Below, piece after piece: positions 1 to 12,000 of a DNA stretch of 64,000 nucleotides. This stretch comes from an uncultured bacterium (lineage in GTDB: Bacteria; Bacillota; Clostridia; Lachnospirales; Lachnospiraceae). Every line of letters begins with the position of its first letter. The first letter of the stretch is position 1. The notes below the pieces were generated by a model that worked only from the letters and a program-made list of their open reading frames with translations, was not told where the DNA came from and searched no databases. Both the position numbers and the translations under genes were made by a program. The DNA lies in assembly GCA_905215155.1 (NCBI GenBank), contig CAJMPJ010000002.1, forward strand, positions 71,737 to 135,736. The letters are read 5' to 3'.

Positions 1-3000
1 CCAGCTGTCAAAAGCTCCCGGATCACTTTGTCATCCTGATTATTTTTAAATACGGCGCTCTGTAACGCTTTTTGTATCTCTCCTTTTATATCCCCTCCTT
101 CCAGTTCATAGTTGTCTGCTGATTCCTGGCTTATTTCATATTTGGTTCCGTAAGGGAGTCCGGCAAACGTTATATATCCATCTCCCGTCAGGGTAATGGT
201 TCCCTCTCCCTTGATCCGCCCCTCCACGGAGCCTCCAAATGCCTGGTATCCAGTTAAAACAGTTTCATTCTGATTGGTAAGCTTCACATGGTATGTGAAG
301 GAATCGGTTTGACTTTCAGAGTGCCCCGTACTACCGGGTATTCCGGTACCGGTCAGCTTGTTTACAATGGTAATAGATCCGTCCGGTACAATGGGGTTTG
401 CCAGGGCTGTGCGCTTTGATACGGCATTTACTTTTGTTTCAAACCACGCTTTTGCCTGTGTTCCTGTCTCTCCATTTATGGTCGCGACCACTTCCACGGT
501 ACCGCTTTCATGGGCAGCAACATCCCTAAGATTCCAGGTGATAATTCCGTTCTGCTCGGTTCCATAATCGGTAGATCTTAAATATTCCAGTCCATCTGTT
601 AGGATCGCTTTGATCCGGATATCTGCCGGATGGTCGTAGGTGTTGGTGTAAGTAATAGAGTACTTTATGACACTTCCTGCTTTCACCGCTTCATAATCCG
701 CCCCGATGCTGCTTGTTACTTTGGCTATTGGAATTTCTTTGACAACGGGATTCAGAATCGTATACTCGTGGTTTTCCTCGTTGACTGCCCAGCTGGCCAG
801 AACGTTTCCTTCCCCATCCGTTAAGTTCTCTCTGGTTCCCAGATACGTCCTGGAAGGTAAGGTGTAGGTTCCGTTTTCGTCAAAGTAAATCCGCCTGGTT
901 TCCTTAAAGGACTTCTCAGACCTTCCATCCGAATATCTGGTATACTCTGTGATTTCATATAAATGGCCTTCGGTAATTCCGTCCATAGCAGTTACGGTTT
1001 GATTTTCTCCGGTTCCTATTAAGGCGGGCAATTCATAGCCGGTATCCAGATCCTTTAAAATGGTATATACCTTTACCGGTACCCGGCCGGTTACGGTAAG
1101 CGCTTCAATGGCTCCGTTTTCACTGGCAAGTTTTAATACATGAAAATTATTGGATACATTCTGGATACCTGTTCCTGCTTTATTTACGGTAAAGATCACT
1201 GGTTTTGACACAGCATATCCGGCCGGGACCTTTAGCTCCTCCATGATGTAGACCTGGCTTGCTTTTAGTTTTTTCTTTAGAGTAAAGCCGTCTTCCCCTG
1301 AAAGAACCGTTGCTATGGCTTCTCCATTCTTTTGATATTCTCCGTCAATGGCTATTGCCTCATACACTGCTATCTTCGCACCTTCAATAGCCATTCCTGT
1401 ATCAAAGTTTGTCTTTTTAAAAAATATTTGTGTTGGTTTATTCTCAATTTCACAGGAATAAAGTATCTCTTTTTCGTTCCCATTTCCGTCAAATTGGAAT
1501 TTCTTTTTTCCCTCATAAATCTGGTAAAAATCCGGTGGGGAAATTTCTTCTATAACATAGGTATAAGGCGTTATGGTTCCATCTGTCTGGACTTCACCAA
1601 CGGGGAGCTCTTTTAAAACAGCGTTTCCTTCAGTGCCGGTTGTCATGTACCAGACTGTTCCCGTATCTGTGTTGGTTACTTTAAAACGGGCATTTTCTAA
1701 TCCCTCATTGGTATCAGAAGCTTTTTTATGAATTTCCAATGCTCCAACAGTAGGAATATTGGTGATCCGGTAAACCGGAATCTTTTCTGCTCCCACTTCT
1801 ATCTTCACGGGATCTGCTTTCTGCATGTAAGGTGGCGGGATAGCTTCTACGATGAAGTACGTTCCATATGCAACCTTGCTGATCCGGTGAGGCTTTAAAT
1901 CTCCAACCTTAAACCCTTCTATGATTTTGTCATTAAACTGGTCTTCTTTGGTGTAGCGTCCGTCTGTTCCGGAGATCCAGGTTTCTATAAGGTGTGCTTC
2001 ATCCTTTACTAAATTTCCTGCTTCATCGGCCCGGTATAGAGCAAGTTCGGCTCCTTCGGCTGCGTACTGATTTGTTCCATCTGTGACAACCTTTAAGACG
2101 TTAATGAACTTCTCTTCATTTTGTAAGCTGACTCGCTGTATGGCTCCTGTTTCGTGAATGACTATGGCTTTTGGATTAGCCGGTTCAAATCCTTCCGGAA
2201 CTTTTTCTTCCACCAGAACATACGCCCCGATCTTTTTCCCGTCCTTTTCTGCATTCAGAGGCAGATAATCCAGACGATGCATTTCCTGTAAAGTGTCATA
2301 GGTTTTTATTCCCTCATTCTCTTGGTAGTTAAACTGGTATTCAAAGTTGAGTGGCAGCTTTCCATCGGGGTCAAGGGCACCGTTTGTCACGTTCCGGTAA
2401 ATGGTGATTCGGATTACCGCCCCGGTATCGGTGGTCCAGGTCTGGGTGATGCTTTCTCCCTTTCCAGTTGGTTTGCTTTCTGTCCGTTCTGCACTCCGCT
2501 TTCCAGCTTTGGTGTACCAGGTAAGATAGGTAAGATCTTCTCCCTTTTCCCGGTAAGCGGCTTCAAAATCGGTAAGGAAACTGGATTTATTATCGGTAAT
2601 GCCAAGAAAGCCTTTCATGCGGTCCACAAGCTTCTTGCTCTTTTCCGTCAACTCTGTGTATTGGCTTAAATCGTCTGTGGTCCACTGATCTACTTTCTTT
2701 GACTCATCATACTGGGGCTTTCCTCCTTCCATTAAAATGTTTCCATCCTGGTCTGTTTTGGCTTCATATATGGCCAATCCAGCCGCATGATCGTTTGGCA
2801 GAAGGGTCTTAACTCCCTTGTTGTCTAAGAAGTACTTATAGACCTCCAGCTTCGTGTGATCATTGGTTACGTTGATGGTCTGAACATCCCCGGCAGCTTT
2901 TACCGTTATCTCCATAGAAGCTCTTACATACCCGGTTGCTGCTTCTGATTCCTCCAGAATGTAATCTCCGGCCGGGATGCCTTCAAAGTACTTTGCTTTT

Positions 3001-6000
3001 CCATCGGTGATCCATTCGGCTACGATCCGCACCGGCGCATTGTCTGCGGTGTTCTCTACGGTCCACTCTGCCGGTTTGTCTTCTGCTTTGACCAGGTAAT
3101 AACCTTTGGGATAGGTGTGGCTGTCCGTAGTGGAAACTCTTTTGGCTTTATAAAGTGCCAGATGTGCACCGTTGATCAGATTATAGCTGTAAGAGCCTTT
3201 GGGTTCTGTCACAATCAGACCATTCTGGTAGTCACTGATAATTGGTATCCGGTACTGACTGGCCGCATCGGTCTTTGTGATCTCTACTTTGATCTTAGGA
3301 TCTTCCATTCCGGTGGTTTGTACTTTTTTGGTTTCCTCTACGGTAATTCCCTGGGGGAATCCTTTCTGATAGCCGGAAGGTGCTTTTACCTCTTCCATGA
3401 TGTATGTTCCTGGAATTACACGCTTTAGCATATCTGCCTGTCCCACCGTCTTATCCGTTTGAAATGGATCGTTCGGCCACTTTTCTCCAGTAATCCAGGT
3501 ATTTTCCATTACCCAGGCATCGCCCTGGCGGTGATAAAGCTTCGGATCATCGGTGGTATCTTCTTCGTTTCCAATGGCAGCTTTTCTCGCTTCCTCATTG
3601 ATCCGGTATGCGGCTTTATTAAAAGCATCTAAAAGATCATCATACCGGTATCGAACATAGTCTCCATCAATGTCATAAATGGGATCTCCCTTTTTATAGG
3701 TTTCGTTGGATTTCTGATAATACTCTGGTAAGCCATGGCCGTTTAAAATCGGGTTCATGCTCTTTATAAAGGCTTTCCCCTGGTAAGTGCCGGTAGTATA
3801 TTCCTGATCTGTGTCTGCATTGATTGAAGCGATCCGGTAGGTTTTAATCTTTTCCCTGGCGATAATTGCTCCGGTTTTATTCTTTGATAGCTTTACCGGC
3901 CATACCAGAAACTTATCCCCTTCTTTAGAGTAGGCCATTCCAGTAGTTGGATCGACATATGCATCCCGGTTTCCTTCTCCATCTAAATGATAAAGCGTTG
4001 CTCCCAAAGGAAGTTCTAGGCGCTTGTCTGCCTTTATGTAGCGGACAGTGGTTAAATCCCCACCGGCCAGCTCAAAGACTGGTTTTCCTGCTTTTAGGAG
4101 GAATAAGGATTCCTTATTTTTTGCCTGGACCTTAGTTCCATTCCTGTCATAGCCGTAAACAGTTCCATCCGTACCGGTTTCCATTACCGTAAGATTGGCC
4201 AGGGAATAGAAAAGAATGTCTGTGTCCCCCCGGTCAATGGTTTGGTACGTCCAGGTGCCTTCTCCTGTTCCTCCTGCAAGGCTTTCTTCCGGATCGTCTT
4301 TTTTAATAAATTCTACGGTATTTCCAGCGTATCCCTTTTTTACCTTTATGGACTGCACATTATTATTCCGGTCCCTGGTTACTTCCACACCATCATATCC
4401 GTAATCACCGCTGTCTCCATTTTCCTTGATCTCTATGGCATCATAAAGGGTCATCTTTGCACCGGCAACGTAACGGTTTTGATCATCGGCGGTATCCAGG
4501 GGCCTGGAGATCAGACCGTAACCGGCAAACACACCGTCTATGTACACAAGTTCCACATCCTCACCGGCATCCTTTCTGGACTGAAGGGTTTCTATGGTTC
4601 CCTTGTACCAGGCATAGCCTAAATAAGTTCCGTTCTTGTAAGCAAATTCCAGGTTTTCCATCCCGTACTTTTTCTTTAATTCCAGTTCCGTTCCTTCCAG
4701 CCTGGTATCGGTCTTGTAAGTAACCGTTTGATTAGAATCCTTGATTTTTGATACCTCTAGGCGAATGGGCGTATTTGCTACATAGATCCTGGCCGTATCT
4801 TCTTTTAATGTTTCATTTTCACCTTGATTCTCATAGATTGCTGCCGCTACTCTTTTATCCCGGTTTCCGTCCAGATAATAGGTGGTTTTATCGGAATAAA
4901 CTTCAATGGCTACCGGCTTTGTTCTCACATAGCCTGCCGGAGGCTTGATTTCACAAAGGACATAGGTTCCGGCTCCAAGGGGCTGGGGTGTCACAAGATA
5001 TCCGGTGTTCTGATCCTGATTTTCAGTACTTGTCTCATCCTCTTCCTTTGCCTGTAGGCCATCTCTTGTTGTGGCGAAGGCTTCAAACTGTCCTGTTCTT
5101 CTTCCTTCCTGATCGGCAAGAATCACTTGCTTTGTTTCCTCGCAGATTGGGGTTCCTGCCGGAACGATTCCCGTCCATGTGGCACCAATCTTACTGATTT
5201 TTTTCGCTCCCATGGCTGTCAAAAACTCCTTAGAGCCGTTGATGCGGGTATCTGTCTCATAGAACTTTACCAGGCCGTCTGTCGTCTCTCCATCCTCTCT
5301 GGAAGCGGCATAGAGGGCAAACAAGGCACCGTCATGTAAGATGTTTTCTCCGGTCTCCGAATCCAGTTTTTCGATTCTTAACCGGCTTGTATAAAAGGTA
5401 TTTGTAAATTTCCGATAACCATACCCTTTATAGCTTGATGTACCATTTTCATTTTGTTTGGTATCAGTTAATTCATCCGCTGGCTCCGTAACCGTCCAGG
5501 GAACCAGCATAGAGGCATATTTGCCATCATAAGCGGTCTGCATCCCTTCCATGGCAGTCACATGATCCTTATAGACTTCTCCTTTTTCACCAGGAAATGC
5601 AACCTGATCATAGATCTGCTTATCTTCTGATATTGATCCATAGTGGTATATTTTTTCCACTCCATCGGTTTCATAGGTGGTGCCGTTAGGGGCTTCCTTT
5701 CCGGCATTTCCATCATCTCCCTGGTAATGGCTATTTGAATTTCCTCCGTTTTCTACCGGATCAACCATGGTATTGTAATAATCTTTTCCCGGATCGTTTT
5801 TTTCCTGCGTGATGGTAAAATGTCCTTTTCCGGAAGGATCACCAGGAGCGGAACCGGAAATTGCCTGAAGGTCCAGACCATAAGGAAAAATCTCATAATC
5901 TCCTAACCGGCTGTGCGCCCGGATCACATACGTTCGCTTGTCCTCTCCACTCTCTCCAGGCCATTCCTCATTAAATCGGATGTGGTATTTGGAAGAAAGC

Positions 6001-9000
6001 TGGGAAACAGTATCCGCTGCGTTATAACGGTAATAACTGGCCAGCTCCTCCGGTGTTTTGTCTGATCCGGATTTTCCTTCCTCGTAGACAGAAGGAAGTT
6101 CAATTTCTTTCGGGGCATCTGTTTTGTAATGCTTATTGAAAAGGTCCCCCAAATCCTTGTTAAAAGGCTGCTGTTCTACGGCCACATAGGTTCCGTAGGG
6201 GAGATATTCGGATACTCCGTAACAATACCGGGCCTCTGCATCTTCCTGGTCGGCGCTTAGGGTCGTTGTATCTTTGCCCTTTCCTCCCTCTGCTTCGCTG
6301 TCCCAGGCAATGGAATAAATTTCATCAAGGTCATAGCTGAAGAATGGTTTTAAATAATTCTCTGCCTTTTTAATTGCTTCGGACAACGCCTTATCATAAA
6401 TTTCATCAGAATACGTTTCACTTCCTGCGATGCCTTCGGTTTCTCCAGCCGGATTCTTCTTTACAAGCTTTGCAACTTCATCATCCAAGTACCAGGTGAT
6501 GGCAAACTGGCGGACATGATCCGAACGCTGGGAATTGTTTTCAGCTTCTTCAGAGGTGTTAATACTGTTTTTCATGTCTGGATTGTTATGAATTGCTGGA
6601 TACTGTGTCTCCCCTCCACCGGTTCCAAACAGGAGTTTTTTAATCCAGGCAAACGGCTTAAAAGAAGTGCTGTCATTGTCTGTTCGGTCCCACCGGTCTT
6701 CATTGGCCACTTTTATGGCATCAAAGAACTTTTCATAGTTGTAACGACTGACGGATATTTCCTTTCCTTCCTCATCTTTGATTGTTTGGATCGTTTTTTC
6801 CAGGACTGCCGTATATCCATTGTTCTGTTCTGCATTAATTAAACCATTTGAAAAACCGTACAGTTCCTTGTTGGCAATGGCTGCTTTATTGGAATCTTTT
6901 ATAAGCGGATTAGTCTGGTGGTCTACGTTTGTATAGACCTTTTGCACCTTTTCCGGAAATGTGTCCCGGTATGCTTTGATATCCACCGGATTTCCATTCC
7001 GGTCCTGCCAGAGAATGGTTCCATCTTCGGCCCGGTAAAGCCGTTCTAAGTTGGATTTTAAATACGCTTTAAACCGGAAGTTCTTTAAATACTTTGCATT
7101 ATTTCCGGTTCCACCTCCATTTTCAGTGTAATGATCTTCAATGTCGGTATTCGCATACGTGTTATTTTCATAAGTGCCATCCTCCTTTACAGAGATGTCC
7201 TTTGTGATCTTGATTTTCTGAAGGATGGGGCGCTCCTCAACGGATATATTATTATTACGAGTTCCTCCGTCAGAATAAATTTGGTTCCGGTCATACCGGA
7301 GGGTTACTGTTTCAATAAAAGTTCCGGCACCGGACATGTTGGGAGATACAGAAATATTTCCGTAATAACCGGTATATTCCTCTGGAGTGATATTGGACCC
7401 TTCTACAAAAGTATCCTCATATTTGATTTTATAATCAGTAGAAGCATTCCCTTCCTCTCCCCCTGCATTAATGGTATAGCCTTTTCCGTCATATATAGCG
7501 GCTACCGGGGTGTCCACATCCTTCAGTTCATATCCTGGCGCAACCTGAACTTCTTCTTCCACTATAATTTTCTTAATGCTGCCATCATTATTCCGGAGCG
7601 GTTCTCCCTGGCCATACACCCAGTAAGTGTGTTCTGAACTTTCCTTGATTGTAATTGCAGATAGATCCTCCGGGAATACCGCCTGTTTCTTTGACAGTTC
7701 TCCTGCTCTTACTTTGGCAAAGGTGAAAAATCCATTTCCGTTTTCTTTGTAATCTGTCAGCTGATCCATTGTGTATGGAACATATGTATAACCAGAAACC
7801 TCACTTCCATTGATCTTGTAATCCAGAGATTTCTTTATATAAGTAAGTTTATTTACTTCATCGTAAACACCGGAGGATACAGAATTTCCTACCCGGTAGG
7901 AGTAACGAATCACGGCTTTTCCATCGGTGACATCCTGCACTCGCAAGCAGTTAAAAACGGAAAGACCGGCTTCTTCCATTCCTTCATAGAGGCTCTTTGC
8001 CTGTTCTTCAAAGGTTTCTCCCTCCAGGGGAATCAAAATCCAGGGGGCACCCTCATCCGGTTCTTTAAAGGAAGCTTTTTTCAGTGCTTCATTGGCATCT
8101 TCCATTAGATCCTCTGTATTCTTCTTATCCTCAAAGGTAGGAATGGTATAACGGAGGGCATTATCCGGGCGGACTGAAGTGTAATCATACTCCGGATCAG
8201 AAACCTGGCATACTACGGCACTTTCCCCATTGGGAAGTGTTACCGTATCCCCTGCTTTCGCTTCCACGCTGGAACCATTTATAATGACTCTTGCTCCGGC
8301 TTCTTCTGCCAGGGCTGTTTCTTCTCTTGATACATATTCCGTATGCGTCCCCTTTGGATCTTCTACAACCTCACTTCTGGTAATATAAAACGTGGCTCCC
8401 TCCGGAATATTTTGTGCATAGATCCGGTATCCGTTTATCGTTCCATTACTTTTTACCGTAAAGGTATTAACATGCTTTACCCTGTCGATTCCAATGCTTC
8501 CGGCAGATACGGTTCCCTCTGCCGAAGGATTTCCACCGGCTTCAAATGCCTCCTTGTTGCTGACGGCTGCATCCTTTCCATAAACAGAAAGTTCATAGCC
8601 TTCCGAACGAGTCAGCTCCTTGATGTAATACTGGGTTCCATCCGCATTGACAATCAGAGGCTGGCCGATCCAGCAATTGCCGTTTAATGCTTCGTTGTTC
8701 TTGATAGGATAGGAATGGTTGCTTTCTCCTGTTCCGTCCTTTCCCTGATTGGAGGAAAGCTTTTCATAGCCTGTTGAGGTTTCGTTCCGGCTGTCCGTAA
8801 GGGAAATGCTGCTTCCCCTTTCTGTGTGACCGCTAAAACGTTCCATATCAGATTCCTTTCCAATAGCTTTTCCCATCGCAGTGTAAAGGTTCGTTGGTGC
8901 AGAATTCGCCCAGCCATCAGAGGTTTTTACAATTGTTCCGTTTTGATAATTAAATGTATAGCCAGGAGCCTGAGTAATAGCCAGAAAGCTTCCATCTCCG

Positions 9001-12000
9001 TTTCGGTCAGTTGTTGCTATGGATACCAGGTTGTCCTTTTTAAAGAGGATACCGGAATGCCCATCCGGGTGAGAAATATCGGTTGCCGCAAACAATCCGT
9101 AAACGGCTCCTTCTAAAGTTCCATCACCTTGACTATCCCCATAAGCATTGAAAGAATCAGATTCCCCAGCCTTTAAATCCATATCTTTTTTATTAAAGTG
9201 GATTTCTCCTTCTGTTCGATGATCATAAGCGATAAAGGTCCAGTCCTTGATGGATGATTCAAGGGGATTTATTCGGCTTGTTTCCGTAGATTCCGGAAGA
9301 GAGGAAAGTGATGATGATCCGCCTCTATCCCCATCATCGTCATCTGATAAGCGGAAAAGTGCTTTTGTCTTATTTGCCAGAAACTGAACGCTATTTTTGA
9401 CTCCTTCAAAAAAGCCAGTAAAAGAGATTCCACCGTTGACGACTTCTACCTGAGAAGGGGTTGCCTTCTGTTTTTTTACAGGCTCTGGGAGTTCCATAAC
9501 CTGAGTCTCTAAAATGGTTTCTGGTAGATTCTCACTTACTGTTTCTGGTGGTATTTCAGTTTTAGGTTCTTCCAGGGTCTCTGGTTCTGTCTCTGTCGGT
9601 GCTTCACTTTCTGTCTCTGTCGGTGCTTCACTTTCTGTCTCTGCCGGTACCTCACCTTTGGTTTCTGACTGAGTTTCTGCTTCGGTTTCCTTTTGTGTTT
9701 CCTCTTCTGTCTCCGGCTGTGTTTCTGCCTCGGTTTCCTTTTGTGTTTCCTCTTCTATCTCCGGCTGTGTTTCTGCTCCGGTTTCAGATTGTGTTTCAGT
9801 ATTTGCTTCAGACGGAGCCTCGGTATCATGTTCTACTGGTATTTCCTCCTCTGATCTGTCACTGGAAATAATAACTTCTTTCTGATCATTTGGAGTTACT
9901 TGATCCAATGCACCAAATCCCATAAGAAACTGCTGTTTGGAGATTGGGGTTGATTGCTGTTCGAGAGGTGTACCAGAAGATATAGAGTCCGCTTCCATGT
10001 CCGGTCCATCTTCCGAACTCCCGGTGTGATCCATGCCGGAAGACTGATAGCTCTTAAATTCACTTGATGCTACAGTTCGCCATTCCAGAGGAATATCATC
10101 CGGATGACTTCCGTGAAGAGAATAGCCAGGTGCTGGGGTCGTTTCCTTTGCAGAGTATTCATAGGTTAAGGAAATGAAGTCTTTGTAGAACTGATCCCGG
10201 TCCTTTTCCAAGGCTTCCTTTTGGGTCTTTCCAGTTGGATCAATGGCATGAAAGAAACCACCTTCTTCCACTAATCGCTCACACTCTTCCACCCCGGCCA
10301 GCCACTCGGCCCATGCACTGTCATGAAGCTGCTGGTTATATTCTTCTACCGCTTCGATCTCATCCTCATTGGTCTGCTCTCCGGTTTCTTCGTCATATTC
10401 CGGTTCTGGAACCTCTTCATACTCTACGACAGGGGCCGGATGTCCACTGCAATAGCCCTTTTCATAGGTATAGCTTCTTGCATCGGAATGAGCGACTTTA
10501 CGATGAATATTTCCCTGGGAGTCAACGTAATGGAGTTCTCCGTTTTCATCTGTAATATGTTCATCAGCGTTGCAGGGATCATTTTCCGGGTCTGTCCATC
10601 GTTCAAACTGGGAACTGGAGGAATTGGCCTGGTTATATAAGTTCGATTCGGAATCGTTTAATCCCATGTCTCCACTGTAGTTTGTAGAAATTCGATCTTC
10701 ATCGCTTCCTTCATCTTCTTCCCATGATGCGCCGGTTAATGAGCCAGTATTGGAAGAGTAATCTCCTGGACTCTCTAAATCCAGATCGGTGCTGTCAAGC
10801 TGGGAATCATCGAATTTCTCTAAGATATCCCAATGAGAACCGGCCAGGGGCTTCCCTGTTTCAGAATCAAATTTTAAGAGTCCCACATTATAATTTGCTC
10901 CAAATCCTTCTGTATGTTTAAAACGCTGGACTTTTCCTGTTGCACCAGATCCAATACGCACATGGACCTCTAAGTCTTTATCCATCTTGGCTGCAAAGTA
11001 TGTCTGAGAAATATCAAAAGCATATTCTTTTGGATCACCTGGTTTTCTTGTGTAAAACTTAAAGGTGGCAAGTTGGGCAGAACCGATATCTTTTGCTAGT
11101 GTGGCACCCACCTGACTTTGATTTGCCCAATAAAGAGTTCCAATTCCTTGTCCATTATCAGGCACTTCACCAGATAGGGAAGTAAATACAAGACCTGCAT
11201 CCGTTGGCCCACTGTAAATCCAGTCCCCATAAAGGTCTTTTGCGGATAGTCTCTGATAATAACCTTTTACAACATCATTAGGATATGGAATGGTAATGGT
11301 ATAAGCATCCGTAGAATGATCCATTTTAGCAAAGTAAACGGTTTCACCGGAATCTTCTTCAAAGTCCTTAGTAATAGTAGCTGCATCCCATACATTACCA
11401 AAGGTCCACTCAGCCCAGTTCTTACAGCCTCTTGCTGCATACTCTGGCGCCACTTGCGTATTGGAGAGCTGATTATAAATGGAGCGGTCCCCGACTGCAT
11501 TGGGATTTAATTGCATTAACACGGCCTTATAATTGTCACTTTCACGGAACGCACTTATATCATGTTCCCAGTCACCAGTAAAGCCACATTCATCTGCCGC
11601 AATCCAGTTAATAATAGATGCAATAATGTATTGGGAAGTCCCAGCATTAGCATCATTACAGGCTTCTATGCTGTCATTGCTTCCCATGTGGGTAGCATAT
11701 ACATTCATTAAAAAATTGAATTTTTCTCTTTTTTCATCTCCTATTTTTAGCGGAAACTCTTCTGGTCGTTTACTTGCGGTCCAGTATTTTTGCAAAAATG
11801 CCTGGCTACCAAGATATATCATGGCATTTGGTGTATGACCCTGTACGCAATAAAGAAAGGTCTTATCAAACTCATTATAAGAACCATTGCTATGTTGTTT
11901 ATTTTCTACCAAATACTGTTTGGCTCCTGCAGGAAATGCATAACCTGCATTATCCTTTAAATTGATCCATTTAGTTTCATACATTAGTCCAGTAGGCGTG

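Noticed and set aside
9588..9768. Short regular repeats considered as a CRISPR array.
   Set aside because: Units are contiguous and in frame with the adhesin, with no unique spacers.
358..11965. Numerous plus-strand frames of 60-130 codons and some minus-strand frames across 1-12 kb.
   Set aside because: All lie inside the continuous minus-strand giant adhesin frame and have no ribosome sites or recognisable domains.
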